Source of the DNA: Pseudoalteromonas espejiana DSM 9414
Lineage (GTDB): Bacteria > Pseudomonadota > Gammaproteobacteria > Enterobacterales > Alteromonadaceae
DNA: 64,000 nt
Assembly: GCF_002221525.1 (NCBI RefSeq)
Contig: NZ_CP011028.1
Coordinates: 941,001 to 1,005,000 of the forward strand
Direction of reading: 5' to 3'
Part shown: one piece after another, positions 9,572-19,087 of the stretch
Layout of the letters: the number at the start of each line of letters is the position of its first letter
How positions within the stretch are numbered: the first letter of the stretch is position 1
Translations under genes and position numbers: made by a program
The notes under the pieces: model-generated
Database searches by the model: none
What the model was told of the DNA's origin: nothing
The model's input: the letters and a program-made list of their open reading frames with translations, nothing else

Positions 9572-10339
9572 ATGTTTAAATATGGCGTAGCCTTAAAAAG
9601 TTTATGGATTAAAGAGTGTATTCGTTTTTTACGTATTTGGGTGCAAACCTTAGTACCACCTGCTATTACCATGAGCTTATATTTTGTTATTTTTGGTAAT
9701 TTAATTGGCTCGCGCATTGGCGAAATGGGCGGCTTTAGCTACATGGAGTTTATCGTTCCGGGCTTAATTATGATGTCAGTTATAACTAACTCATACTCAA
9801 ACGTAGCCTCTAGTTTTTACTCCACAAAATTTCAAAAAAGCATTGAAGAGCTATTAGTTGCACCGGTCCCTAATTACATTATTGTACTTGGTTATATGGG
9901 CGGCGGTATGACCCGTGGCATGATGGTTGGCTTTATAGTGACCTGCGTATCGCTATTGTTTGTTGATATTCAAATCCATAACATTTTTGTAATTATGGCG
10001 ACGGTTATTTTAACGTCGGCAGTATTTGCATTAGGTGGATTAATTAACGCGATTTATGCAAATAGCTTTGATGATATTAGTATTATTCCCACCTTTATTT
10101 TAACGCCACTTACCTATTTAGGCGGGGTATTTTATTCAATAACATTACTTCCTGAATTTTGGCAGAACGTGTCGCAAATAAATCCAATAATTTACATGGT
10201 TAATGCTTTTCGTTACGGCTTTTTAGGTGTGTCGGATGTTGATTTAAGTGTGGCGCTTGGCGTTATATTGGTATTTATTACGGTATTATTTACTTTAGCA
10301 CTTACGCTAATTAAAAAAGGTGTGGGGCTTAGACACTAA
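9572..10339 (+). CDS. ABC-2 type permease, YadH-like
   Basis: This 255-residue integral membrane protein has about six hydrophobic helices. It starts with a basic cytoplasmic N-terminus (SLWIKECIRFLRIW). The ABC-2 signature region is visible: MEFIVPGLIMMSVITNSY near residues 58-75, the FQKSIEELLVAPVPNYIIV coupling helix at about 91-109, and the LTPLTYLGGVFYSITLLPEFW motif near 177-197. It forms the membrane half of an exporter with the upstream ATPase. No gap separates the two genes, and its stop overlaps the next gene as TAATG. The substrate is unknown. Confidence 0.87.
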   Translation: MFKYGVALKSLWIKECIRFLRIWVQTLVPPAITMSLYFVIFGNLIGSRIGEMGGFSYMEFIVPGLIMMSVITNSYSNVASSFYSTKFQKSIEELLVAPVPNYIIVLGYMGGGMTRGMMVGFIVTCVSLLFVDIQIHNIFVIMATVILTSAVFALGGLINAIYANSFDDISIIPTFILTPLTYLGGVFYSITLLPEFWQNVSQINPIIYMVNAFRYGFLGVSDVDLSVALGVILVFITVLFTLALTLIKKGVGLRH

Positions 10340-11004
10340 TGAGCGATGCAAATTCACGTAGTATTGTATCTAACCAAGCAGGTATTCACGAAAAGCTTGA
10401 TGAAATCGTTAATAAACACCTAAACGCTGAGTTTAAAAAGCCCATTGCTGAGCATACTCAAAAAGCGTTTGATGAAGTAAACGCAAAGGTGCAGGCCTTT
10501 AATGGCCCGCTAATTTTAGACTCGTGTTGTGGCGTAGGTGAAAGTAGCGCTAACTTAGCTAAACGCCACCCTGATGCACTAGTGATTGGTATTGATAAGT
10601 CGTCTCATCGCCTTGATAAGCACGATGTAGAATACAAGCAAACTGATAGCGGGCAGTATATTTTAGTGCAAGCCGATTTAAACGATTTTTGGCGTTTAGC
10701 GGTGGCTGCTAATTGGCAACCTACACATCATTACTTGCTTTACCCTAACCCGTGGCCTAAATCTAAGCATATTCAGCGCAGATGGCATGGAGCGGCTATT
10801 TTTCCGTTTATTGTTAAGTTAGGTGGGCAGTTAGAGGTTCGCAGTAATTGGGATATTTACGTAAAAGAGTTTGCCAGAGCGCTTGCGCTAACTGGCAACC
10901 CTTGCAATGTAACATTGTATGAGTCAGATGATGCAATCACACCGTTTGAGCGCAAGTACTGGGCCAGCGGCCAGCAGAGCCACCGGCTAGTTATTAACCT
11001 TTAA
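10339..11004 (+). CDS. TrmB-like SAM-dependent methyltransferase, divergent
   Basis: This 221-residue protein resembles the tRNA (guanine-N7)-methyltransferase family but is not the canonical TrmB. The SAM-binding strand-loop is LILDSCCGVGESSANLAKRHP (TrmB usually has EIGFGxG), with the following acidic strand VIGIDKSSHRL. The substrate loop reads LLYPNPWPKSKHIQRRWHG, against the usual FPDPWxKxRHxKRR. It also lacks the classic N-terminal RTxGRxT segment. It is the last gene of the mpl-ubiX-yadGH-like run, and it converges on, and overlaps by 4 bases, the EAL-domain gene. A tRNA m7G46 role or another small RNA or metabolite target are both possible. Confidence 0.7.
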   Translation: MSDANSRSIVSNQAGIHEKLDEIVNKHLNAEFKKPIAEHTQKAFDEVNAKVQAFNGPLILDSCCGVGESSANLAKRHPDALVIGIDKSSHRLDKHDVEYKQTDSGQYILVQADLNDFWRLAVAANWQPTHHYLLYPNPWPKSKHIQRRWHGAAIFPFIVKLGGQLEVRSNWDIYVKEFARALALTGNPCNVTLYESDDAITPFERKYWASGQQSHRLVINL

Positions 11005-12881
11005 AGTACCGCTTCTTCTTCATTTGATGAGTTTACATGTGGCGCTGGGTAGGAAAAATAATTACCCTGCATCAGTGTCACATTTACTTTTTTAAGCGCA
11101 TTTACAATACTTATATTTTCTACCGACTCAGCCATGAGCTGAAGGCCTAATTGGCTCGAAAAGTTAACGGTGTGCTCAATAAAAAGTGCAATGTTGTTGT
11201 CGCTAATTACTTGCTTAACTAAAGCACCGTCGAGCTTAATACCATTTACTTCAAGCTTTAACGCATTTGATATATTTGAATACCCACTGCCAAACCCCGT
11301 AATTATTACATTAACACCCTTAGTTTTTACCATAGCGATGAATGTTTTTACTTCTGAGAAATGCGCAACAGCATGAGACTCTAATAGCCCAAGCGTTATA
11401 TTTTCTGGGTGTGGATAGCGTTTTAGTTCATTTGCTATGTATTCACTTAAACTTGGGTCGAGGATGTCTTGGCCGCTTATATTAAGGCTCCAACATATAT
11501 CTGTTTTTCTAAAGCGCTCAACACACTGAGTAAACAAAGTGCGTGTTAATAAGCCACCCATTCTTGAACGGGTTACAACATTTATAAAAGAGTCGGGTTT
11601 TAATATTTCACCATTTTCGGTAACCATGCGCGCTAAGCATTCGTAATGCAGTACATGCTCTGTTGTTGTGTCAAATACAGCTTGAAAATAAGGCACAATG
11701 CGGTTGTTATCAAAGGCATCTTGCACTTCTTTTGCAAGGCTTACGTTATATTGATATTGATTTTTTACATCATTCATTACTTTTGAATAGCTAACTACGT
11801 GTTCACGGCTTTGTTTAGCTTGAAGTGCCGCAATATGCGCGTTTTCTAAAAGCAGTGACTTATTACCACTGGCGATACCCGAGCAATACGTTATATAAAT
11901 AAATGGGCTAGTTAAAACGGGGCTATTAAAATTGTACGACTCAACTAAGTCGGTAAGCTCTGCTCCAGCCAGCTCTCTAGGTGCAAGTATTGCTATTTTA
12001 TTAGCAGCAAGCCTAAACACTTTACAACTTTGTGGGCAGCGGCTTTTAAAGTGATTAAGTAGGTTTTTCATGACCGAATCGCCAACTTGGGTACCGTAAA
12101 AGCTGTTTATATCCTCAATTTCATTAATCCAAATTACTGCAAGCTGCATATGGTGCAAATTACTTTTTTTAATAAAGTATTCTAAGGCTATATGGTTAGC
12201 AAACCCCGTGCTTGAGTCTGTTTCTATGGTGCGTTTTAAAAGATATATATAAATTGCTGCAACAAGTATGGCTATAAAAAAGAAAAAGCTGGCTGTAATA
12301 ACGGCCTTGGTGACACTGTATTGAAGCTTTTTGTTTAAATCATCGAGAGTTATATCGGCTCCGGTAATATAGGTATTGCCGGCGCTATCCACAAAGGGGA
12401 TAAATACGGTTTTAAATTCTCCCCATTGATCACTCGATTGTTCAAAAACAGGCTCAGTAGAATAAAAGGCGCCCATGTTTATGTCGGTTGCTTCAGGGTA
12501 TAAATCAAGAAACTGCGTAACACGTGCGTTTTCTTGATCCTCTTTTGTATAGCTAGATGATGTAAAATAAACTTTATTATTTCGCATTATCATAGAATAG
12601 ACATAAGCAATATCTAGTGCTTGGGCTAGCTCGGAAAGTTGCTTGTTTTTGTTTTGATAAACCGAAAAGCTAATGTCGAAGCCTTGGTTAATACTATCGT
12701 GGTAGTTTTGCCCTAAAATATGCTTAACGCTTGTGGCTGCATTTAACAGACGCTCATCTACAGCGTTCATTATTTCACTGCGCGCTGTGCTGTAGGTGTA
12801 GTAAACATAAACTAATAAACTGATTAAAAACAATGTAAAACCAGCTATAAACCAATTCCCTTTTAATTTCCCTGTTAGCAT
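11001..12881 (-). CDS. Membrane protein with degenerate GGDEF and degenerate EAL domains
   Basis: This 626-residue inner-membrane protein has a helix at about residues 11-29, a periplasmic sensing region to about 190, a second helix near 192-213, then a GGDEF-like domain (215-375) and an EAL-like domain (385-615). The GGDEF signature is replaced by AANKI in RLAANKIAIL, so cyclase activity is unlikely. In the EAL domain the first motif reads ECLAR, retaining its glutamate, but the metal-binding DDFG aspartates are replaced (ITGFGSGYSN). A second glutamate (LLES) and IKLDG remain. Loss of the paired aspartates argues against phosphodiesterase activity. A c-di-GMP receptor role like that of LapD is inferred, not shown. 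There is no HAMP domain. Confidence 0.82.
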   Translation of the reverse strand: MLTGKLKGNWFIAGFTLFLISLLVYVYYTYSTARSEIMNAVDERLLNAATSVKHILGQNYHDSINQGFDISFSVYQNKNKQLSELAQALDIAYVYSMIMRNNKVYFTSSSYTKEDQENARVTQFLDLYPEATDINMGAFYSTEPVFEQSSDQWGEFKTVFIPFVDSAGNTYITGADITLDDLNKKLQYSVTKAVITASFFFFIAILVAAIYIYLLKRTIETDSSTGFANHIALEYFIKKSNLHHMQLAVIWINEIEDINSFYGTQVGDSVMKNLLNHFKSRCPQSCKVFRLAANKIAILAPRELAGAELTDLVESYNFNSPVLTSPFIYITYCSGIASGNKSLLLENAHIAALQAKQSREHVVSYSKVMNDVKNQYQYNVSLAKEVQDAFDNNRIVPYFQAVFDTTTEHVLHYECLARMVTENGEILKPDSFINVVTRSRMGGLLTRTLFTQCVERFRKTDICWSLNISGQDILDPSLSEYIANELKRYPHPENITLGLLESHAVAHFSEVKTFIAMVKTKGVNVIITGFGSGYSNISNALKLEVNGIKLDGALVKQVISDNNIALFIEHTVNFSSQLGLQLMAESVENISIVNALKKVNVTLMQGNYFSYPAPHVNSSNEEEAVL

Positions 12882-13157
12882 ATTTGTCCCTTATTATTAC
12901 ACATGTTAAGTATACTCATAAATGCAAATAGCCCAAAACTTAAATGTGACTTTTTAATAAAAGCGGCTTATTGATAAAAATTTAATATTTTTGTCATCCC
13001 TTTAGTCGCTTTTATGGCTAAAAGGGAGACATTTTGCTTATATTGCAGTAAAGTTAGCGCAATTTTTAAAAGAAACACGCAGCTTAAAATAGCGCCACAG
13101 TTTGGCATTTTTGATAATTAAACGCGTGTTTTAGCTACACACACACTAGGTATAAAG

Positions 13158-14783
13158 ATGGATCAAAAGCGTTGTGCCGTCGCCTCTAAAGAAAGCCTTA
13201 AGCGTATATTTACTGTACCTGAAGCGCCTGACTCAACTTTAAGCAAAATAGAGCTTGAAATTTCGAGTAATTTAGCAGGGTTTTTAAACGAAAATATAGC
13301 GGCAATTGAAAAGCCGTTACATGAAATTGAAAAAGATTTTCAAGCTGCGGTGATCCCAGAAAACCCAACGTTTGTATCTGCTTACGCCCAAGACATTATG
13401 GAGCAACTTGTTGCCCATTCTGTGCATACGGCTGCGCCCAGCTTTATTGGCCATATGACATCGGCTTTACCGCATTTTTTACTGCCGCTTTCTAAGTTGA
13501 TGGTTGGGCTAAACCAAAACTTGGTAAAAATAGAAACCTCTAAAGCATTTACCCCTTTAGAGCGCCAAGTACTAGGCATGATGCACCATTTAGCTTACTC
13601 GCAAGATGAGTCGTTCTATTCAAAGTGGATGCACAGCGCTAAAACATCACTCGGTGCATTTTGCTCCGGTGGTACAGTGGCAAACATTACTGCATTGTGG
13701 ATAGCGCGTAACCGCCTGTTAAAGCCTGATGGAAACTTTAAAGGTATAGGTGCACAGGGCTTAATTGCTGGTATGTTGCATTATGGCTATAAAGGTTTGG
13801 CTATATTGGTTTCTGAGCGTGGGCATTACTCGTTAGGTAAATCAATTGATTTACTGGGCATAGGGCGCGAAAACCTAATTGGTGTTAAAACCTGCGAAAA
13901 TAATAAGGTTGATGTAAATGCTATGCGAGATAAGGCCTTAGAGCTTGAGTCGCAAGGTATAAAGGTAATGGCAATTGTGGGTGTGGCAGGGACTACCGAA
14001 ACCGGTAATATTGACCCGCTCGAAGCTATGGCCGACTTAGCACAAGAAATAAATTGCCACTTTCATGTAGATGCAGCATGGGGTGGAGCGACGCTTTTAT
14101 CGCAAACACATCGCCCACTTTTAAAAGGGATTGAGCGTGCAGACTCTATTACGATAGATGCGCACAAGCAAATGTATGTTCCTATGGGCGCGGGCTTAGT
14201 GTTATTTAAAGACCCCGCAGCAACCGATGCGATTGAACATCATGCTGAGTATATTTTACGTAAAGGCTCAAAAGATTTAGGTAGCCATACACTTGAAGGC
14301 AGCCGCCCAGGTATGGCTATGTTAGTGCATGCTTGCTTACGTGTTATTGGCCGTAAAGGCTACGAAATGCTAATTGATCGTAGCATTAAAAAAGCTCATT
14401 ACTTTGCCGATTTAATTAAAGCGGATGAAGATTTTGAGCTTATTTCGGAGCCAGAGCTGTGCTTATTAACGTATCGTTATGTTCCTAAAAAAATTAAGCA
14501 AGCCATTGCAGAAGCTGATGAAAAAACACGTATTGATATTTTTGCCTCATTAAATCGTTTTACAGCCAGTATGCAAAAACGCCAGCGTGAGTCGGGTCGC
14601 TCGTTTGTATCGCGTACACGTTTAACGCCTTCAAAGTACGATAACCAACCCACGGTTGTGTTTAGAGTCGTGCTTGCAAACCCGCTAACATCGGGTGTTA
14701 TATTAAAAGAAATTTTGGCTGAGCAAAAAGAGCTGGCTAAGTCAGATCCGGTGTTTAAAAAGTATTTAAGTAAATATATGTAA
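13158..14783 (+). CDS. panP: Pyridoxal-phosphate aspartate 1-decarboxylase PanP
   Basis: This 541-residue group II PLP decarboxylase matches the PanP branch, which makes beta-alanine from aspartate for pantothenate and CoA in gammaproteobacteria lacking pyruvoyl-type PanD. The PLP lysine lies in SITIDAHKQMYVPMGAG, preceded by the cofactor aspartate in FHVDAAWGGATLL. The LGAFCSGGTVANITALWIAR segment binds phosphate. The C-terminus is long and ends DPVFKKYLSKYM. It stands alone between the divergent EAL gene and the convergent argE, with a 276-base upstream region. panE and coaD, further along the same coenzyme A route, lie 15-18 kb away. Glutamate decarboxylase is an alternative reading. Confidence 0.85.
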   Translation: MDQKRCAVASKESLKRIFTVPEAPDSTLSKIELEISSNLAGFLNENIAAIEKPLHEIEKDFQAAVIPENPTFVSAYAQDIMEQLVAHSVHTAAPSFIGHMTSALPHFLLPLSKLMVGLNQNLVKIETSKAFTPLERQVLGMMHHLAYSQDESFYSKWMHSAKTSLGAFCSGGTVANITALWIARNRLLKPDGNFKGIGAQGLIAGMLHYGYKGLAILVSERGHYSLGKSIDLLGIGRENLIGVKTCENNKVDVNAMRDKALELESQGIKVMAIVGVAGTTETGNIDPLEAMADLAQEINCHFHVDAAWGGATLLSQTHRPLLKGIERADSITIDAHKQMYVPMGAGLVLFKDPAATDAIEHHAEYILRKGSKDLGSHTLEGSRPGMAMLVHACLRVIGRKGYEMLIDRSIKKAHYFADLIKADEDFELISEPELCLLTYRYVPKKIKQAIAEADEKTRIDIFASLNRFTASMQKRQRESGRSFVSRTRLTPSKYDNQPTVVFRVVLANPLTSGVILKEILAEQKELAKSDPVFKKYLSKYM

Positions 14784-14931
14784 TACCAAGTTGCTTAATT
14801 AAGTGAGCTATTTTGAGGCTGAAAACGGTATTTAGTTTTTCTGGATAAATTTTAGCGCAGCGAACCTCATGCTTAGCTATCTAAACTGATTAAGTATTAT
14901 TGCCGGTTTGTATAATAGCGATAAACATAAG

Positions 14932-14954
14932 AAAAGGCGCCAATTGGCGCCTTT
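14932..14954. terminator. Terminator between panP and argE
   Basis: AAAGGCGCC-AATT-GGCGCCTTT is a perfect hairpin between two convergent genes. Weak T-rich sequence follows on the plus side (GCTGTTTTT) and AAAA precedes it, so it may work in both directions. Confidence 0.7.
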
Positions 14955-15001
14955 GCTGTTTTTGATATAAATAAAATGAGTTATACCAATCCGCATCCAT
15001 A

Positions 15002-16150
15002 TTAGCTAAAGCAATTAGCTTTTATTATTTCAGTAATAATATGTTGTGATGGCTTTATTTTTTCCATTGCTAAAAACTCATCGGGCTGATGAGCTTGGTT
15101 AATAGAACCAGGCCCCATTACAATAGTTTCGCAGCCTAGTTGCTGAATAAATGGCGCTTCGGTGCAGTAGTTTACTGCAACGGCTTTTTCGCCTGCTATT
15201 TTTTCTGCCATTTTTACCAGTGCGCTGTCGGTGCTGCCGCTAAATGCAGGAATAGGCTCATGGAGGTCAATTACACTTACTGCATTTGGGTATTGCTCGT
15301 TTATATCTTTAGTGGCGTCTATTAGTAAGGCTTGTAAATCTTTAACGCTTAAGCCAGGTAATGGGCGCATGTCTATATGCATTTCACAACAGCCACAAAT
15401 TCTGTTTGCGTTGTCGCCACCGTGTATATGGCCTAAATTAAGTGTGGGATAGGGGATTTCGAAATGCTCTACTGAATATTTATTCTTTAATTGCTCTTTT
15501 AAGATCAGTGATTTTGTAGTCACTTTATGCATTACTTCGATGGCGTTAAGACCACGTTCGGGATCGGAGCTATGACCTGAGCGACCTACAACTCTGATAG
15601 CGGTGCTCATATGCCCTTTATGAGTAAATACAGGTGTCATATCAGTAGGTTCACCAATTATACACCGAGCAGGTTTTAAATTAGGGTGCTTACAAATTTG
15701 CTGCGCGCCTGCCATGGTGGTCTCTTCATCGGCGGTGGCAAGTATTAAAATTGGCTGGGTTTGTTGTTTTTCATCAAGTTCACTAATTGCTTGCAGCACA
15801 AAAGCAAAAAAGCCTTTCATATCAATGCTGCCTAATCCGTACAGTTTATTATCTTGTTGCGTTAATTTAAATGGATCGTGATTCCAACGGCTATCATCAA
15901 ACGGTACTGTATCGGTGTGTCCAGCAAGCATTAAACCACCATCACCTTGGCCGCGTTTAGCTAATAAGTTATAGCGGCCTTTACCGCCTTCTAATTCTAT
16001 AATTTCACACGTAAAACCTAAGCTTTCGCACCAGCGGGCAAGCAGTTCAATTACACTTTTATTGCTCATGCACAGGCTATCTTCTATTGCACTAATAGAG
16101 GGGGCTGCAATGAGTTGCTGATACATAGAGATAAACGATGGCAAAGACAT
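15002..16150 (-). CDS. argE: N-acetylornithine deacetylase ArgE
   Basis: ArgE removes the acetyl group from N-acetylornithine, giving ornithine in the linear arginine pathway. I start it at the ATG at 16150 ([20 protein letters not shown]). The open frame extends four codons to a TTG, but ArgE proteins begin like the ATG form. At 382 residues the length is normal. The M20 metallopeptidase residues are visible: [12 protein letters not shown] (metal histidine and aspartate), [24 protein letters not shown] (catalytic glutamate), and [27 protein letters not shown] near the C-terminus supplies the last metal histidine. It is divergent from argC, with an ArgR box between them. Confidence 0.95.
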   Translation of the reverse strand: MSLPSFISMYQQLIAAPSISAIEDSLCMSNKSVIELLARWCESLGFTCEIIELEGGKGRYNLLAKRGQGDGGLMLAGHTDTVPFDDSRWNHDPFKLTQQDNKLYGLGSIDMKGFFAFVLQAISELDEKQQTQPILILATADEETTMAGAQQICKHPNLKPARCIIGEPTDMTPVFTHKGHMSTAIRVVGRSGHSSDPERGLNAIEVMHKVTTKSLILKEQLKNKYSVEHFEIPYPTLNLGHIHGGDNANRICGCCEMHIDMRPLPGLSVKDLQALLIDATKDINEQYPNAVSVIDLHEPIPAFSGSTDSALVKMAEKIAGEKAVAVNYCTEAPFIQQLGCETIVMGPGSINQAHQPDEFLAMEKIKPSQHIITEIIKANCFS

Positions 16151-16208
16151 AAAAAAATCCAAAATAATTATTCAATTTAATTGCATAACAATATAAAAGT
16201 ATTTATGA

Positions 16209-16222
16209 TGAATATCAATTCA
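16209..16222. promoter_or_regulatory. ARG box (ArgR operator) between argE and argC
   Basis: TGAATATCAATTCA matches the ArgR half-site pattern TGAAT-N4-ATTCA exactly. A much weaker second match lies 21 bases downstream, centred near 16236 (GCATAAATATATT), the usual spacing of paired ARG boxes. Its position between divergent argE and argCBFGH(A) fits a shared operator through which arginine-bound ArgR represses both directions, as in relatives with bipolar arg clusters. Confidence 0.75.
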
Positions 16223-16369
16223 CTTTTTAAGCATAAATATATTAAGTATAGCCATGAAGATAATGCGACGATAATCAACAATTCATTAAGCAAAGTATTA
16301 ACTAGCATCTAAGCTAGTGTAAGCGAACATCATACCTATTTAGTAGTAAATTTATAAAACGAGTAACAA

Positions 16370-17380
16370 ATGAATGTAGTGATTATTGGCGCAAGCGGTT
16401 ATAGCGGCGCAGAGTTAGCAAGTTTAATTGCTAAGCACCCTAATTTAACCTTATCTGGTTGTTATGTATCTGAGGGAAGTTTAGACAAACATAAATTGCT
16501 TAGCGATTTATACCCAGAGCATAGCGGATTACTTGACCTGCCATTATTACCTTTAAGTGATGCTGCATTTGATGATATTAGCACAAGCGCTGATTACATC
16601 TGTTTATGCACTGACCATAAAGTAAGTGTAGATTTAGCACCGCAATTTTTAGCCATGGGTAAAAAAGTATTTGATTTATCTGGTGGTTATCGCCTTGCTA
16701 GTAATGACGACTACGTAACTTTTTATGGTTTTGAGCACCAACACCCTGAGCTATTAAATGAAGCAGCTTACGGTTTAGCCGAATGGAATAGTGACGCAAT
16801 AGCAAATGCGCAACTCGTTGCAGTGGCAGGTTGTTACCCAACTGCTGCGCTTAATGCGCTAAAACCACTACAGCAAGCGGGCTTGTTGAGCGACGATAAA
16901 GTTATTATTAATGCGGTTTCTGGTGTAACTGGCGCAGGGCGTAAAGCCAGCGTAGGTACTCACTTTTGTGAAGTATCGCTTGCCCCTTATGGTTTATTTA
17001 ACCATCGCCATGGTCCAGAAATTGAACAGCACCTGGGTCATAAGGTGTTATTTACACCGCACTTAGGAAATTTCCCTCGTGGTATTTTAGAAACTATTTA
17101 TGTACAGCTTAAGCCAAACGTTACCAAGGAAAACGTTTCTGAAGCTTATAAAGTACTTGCAAACGAGCCATTAATTCGTTTGTTAGGCGATAAAATACCG
17201 TCTATTAAAGGCGTAGCAAAACAGCCGTATGTTGATATTGGTTGGCAACAACAAGGTTCGCAGTTAATTGTTATGGCAGCCATAGATAATTTATTAAAAG
17301 GCGCTGCAGGCCAAGCATTGCAGTGTATTAACTTATCAATGAATTTAGATCACACAACGGGTTTAAAGGGAGCCTTTTAA
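16370..17380 (+). CDS. argC: N-acetyl-gamma-glutamyl-phosphate reductase ArgC
   Basis: ArgC reduces N-acetylglutamyl phosphate to the semialdehyde with NADPH. The 336-residue protein begins MNVVIIGASGYSGAELASLI, the dinucleotide-binding GASGYSG motif. The catalytic cysteine lies in AVAGCYPTAALNAL, near residue 155, and HRHGPEIEQHLG carries the general-base histidine. It is the first gene of the plus-strand arg operon, and its stop overlaps the argB start by one base. The upstream region holds the ARG box. The start has no strong Shine-Dalgarno sequence (GAGTAACAA). Confidence 0.96.
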   Translation: MNVVIIGASGYSGAELASLIAKHPNLTLSGCYVSEGSLDKHKLLSDLYPEHSGLLDLPLLPLSDAAFDDISTSADYICLCTDHKVSVDLAPQFLAMGKKVFDLSGGYRLASNDDYVTFYGFEHQHPELLNEAAYGLAEWNSDAIANAQLVAVAGCYPTAALNALKPLQQAGLLSDDKVIINAVSGVTGAGRKASVGTHFCEVSLAPYGLFNHRHGPEIEQHLGHKVLFTPHLGNFPRGILETIYVQLKPNVTKENVSEAYKVLANEPLIRLLGDKIPSIKGVAKQPYVDIGWQQQGSQLIVMAAIDNLLKGAAGQALQCINLSMNLDHTTGLKGAF

Positions 17381-18147
17381 TGAGCACTAAAACGTGGGTA
17401 ATTAAATTAGGTGGTGCAGTCCTTAATACTGAAAATGCAGCTAAAGCACTATTTGATGTGTTAAGCACAGAGCAAAATAACCAGTTTGTAATTGTGCATG
17501 GTGGTGGCTCGTTAGTTGATACCTGGCTAAAACAGGCAGGCTTTGCTAGTGCAAAACATCAAGGTTTACGTATTAGCCCGAGTGAACAAATGCCATATAT
17601 TGTAGGTGCTTTAGCAGGTTGTGCTAATAAACAGCTTGTGGCTCAAGCAATTAATGCAGGGCATAAACCTGTTGGGTTAAGCCTTTATGAAGCCGGTGTT
17701 AGTGCTTCGCAAAAGCTAAAAGCACTTGGTCAAGTAGGTAAATGTACAAGTAATGATGATTCAATTGTAAACGATTTACTTAATCTTGGCCGCTTACCTA
17801 TTGTCAGTTCTATTGGCTTTGACGAGCAAGGCAACTGGTACAACGTGAATGCCGATGAAGCTGCAGCAGCGATTGCTAGCAATCTAAACGCAGAACTTAT
17901 ATTTATGACCGATGTAGAAGCGGTGCTTGATGCAAATAAACAGCCGCTACATCAACTTGACACAAAACACATTGATACTTTAATTGATGAAGGAGTAATT
18001 TTGGGCGGGATGGAGGTCAAAGTTAAGACCAGCCTACACGCTGCCCAACATTTACGACGAGGTGTGTACATTTCCAGTTGGCAAAAGCCAGAAAACTTAA
18101 CTGCTTTGCTACAAGGCGAGCATGTCGGAACAAAGATTACACCATAG
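17380..18147 (+). CDS. argB: Acetylglutamate kinase ArgB
   Basis: ArgB phosphorylates N-acetylglutamate. The 255-residue amino acid kinase fold starts TWVIKLGGAVLN, with the nucleotide-binding GG, followed by FVIVHGGGSLVDTWL near residues 36-50 (the substrate-binding GGG). The later ELIFMTDVEAVLD, residues about 165-177, and GGMEVKVKTSLHAA, near 208-221, complete the active site. This short form lacks the N-terminal helix associated with arginine-inhibited hexameric kinases, so feedback control probably falls mainly on the acetyltransferase step. It sits directly between argC and argF with one-base and very short spacing. Confidence 0.96.
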   Translation: MSTKTWVIKLGGAVLNTENAAKALFDVLSTEQNNQFVIVHGGGSLVDTWLKQAGFASAKHQGLRISPSEQMPYIVGALAGCANKQLVAQAINAGHKPVGLSLYEAGVSASQKLKALGQVGKCTSNDDSIVNDLLNLGRLPIVSSIGFDEQGNWYNVNADEAAAAIASNLNAELIFMTDVEAVLDANKQPLHQLDTKHIDTLIDEGVILGGMEVKVKTSLHAAQHLRRGVYISSWQKPENLTALLQGEHVGTKITP

Positions 18148-18154
18148 GGTTACC

Positions 18155-19087
18155 ATGTTAGAGAATTTTTTAACGGGTCTAGAATTAGACCAACAAGGCG
18201 CACTTAATTTATTAAAGCTAGCGCGTGATTTAAAAGCAAATCCAGAAAAGTACAGCCAAGTATTAGCGGGCAAGTCTGTTGTTACGTTATTTGAAAAGCA
18301 AAGCTTACGTACGCGTTTATCATTTGATATTGGTATTAATCGTTTAGGCGGCCACGCTGTTTATTTAGATCAGCAAAATGGTGCGATGGGCGCACGTGAA
18401 TCGGTAAAAGATTTCGCACTTAATATTTCTACATGGGCTGATGGTATTGTAGCGCGAGTTAATCAGCACAGCACGTTAACAACGCTAGGTGAATACTCTT
18501 CTGTGCCTGTGGTTAATAGCTTATGTGATTTATATCACCCGTGCCAGGCACTGGCTGACTTTTTAACACTTCAAGAAGTACATGGCGATGTAAGCGAGCT
18601 TAAAGTGGCTTACTTAGGTGAGGGTAATAATGTAACTCACTCATTAATGCTACTAGCTGCCACATTGGGTACTGATTTTGTAGCGGTAACGCCAAAAGGC
18701 AGCTCGCCTGACTCGCAAATTCTTAAAAAGGCTGAACAAATAGCAGCAATGAATGGCGCATCAGTAATGGTAAGTGACCGTGTAGAAGCGGCTGTTGGCG
18801 CAAACGTTGTTTACGCCGATACATGGGTTTCAATGGGGGACGATACCCCACTTGAGCTTGTAAAAGAAAAATACATGCCTTATCAGCTAAACCAAGCATT
18901 GCTAGATCAAACAGGGGCGACTACGGTATTACATTGCCAACCGGCACACCGTGAGTTTGAAATTACCTCTGAGGTAATGGATGGCCCTGCATCTAAAATT
19001 ATTCAACAAGCAGAGAATCGCATGCATGCGCAAAATGCTCTGTTAGTTACATTACTAAATCCAAATTTTGTTAAGGAACACCTATGA
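18155..19087 (+). CDS. argF: Ornithine carbamoyltransferase ArgF, with divergent motifs
   Basis: ArgF forms citrulline from ornithine and carbamoyl phosphate. I start it at the ATG at 18155 ([20 protein letters not shown]). The frame opens earlier, inside argB, but family members begin like this. The 310-residue protein shows [13 protein letters not shown] (carbamoyl phosphate loop, normally STRTR), [12 protein letters not shown], and [10 protein letters not shown]. The ornithine loop reads LHCQPAHRE, whereas most OTCases have HCLP. These variants could simply be a marine gammaproteobacterial subtype. An N-acetylornithine carbamoyltransferase is a less likely alternative, since argE is present. 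Its end overlaps argG by ATGA. Confidence 0.88.
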   Translation: MLENFLTGLELDQQGALNLLKLARDLKANPEKYSQVLAGKSVVTLFEKQSLRTRLSFDIGINRLGGHAVYLDQQNGAMGARESVKDFALNISTWADGIVARVNQHSTLTTLGEYSSVPVVNSLCDLYHPCQALADFLTLQEVHGDVSELKVAYLGEGNNVTHSLMLLAATLGTDFVAVTPKGSSPDSQILKKAEQIAAMNGASVMVSDRVEAAVGANVVYADTWVSMGDDTPLELVKEKYMPYQLNQALLDQTGATTVLHCQPAHREFEITSEVMDGPASKIIQQAENRMHAQNALLVTLLNPNFVKEHL

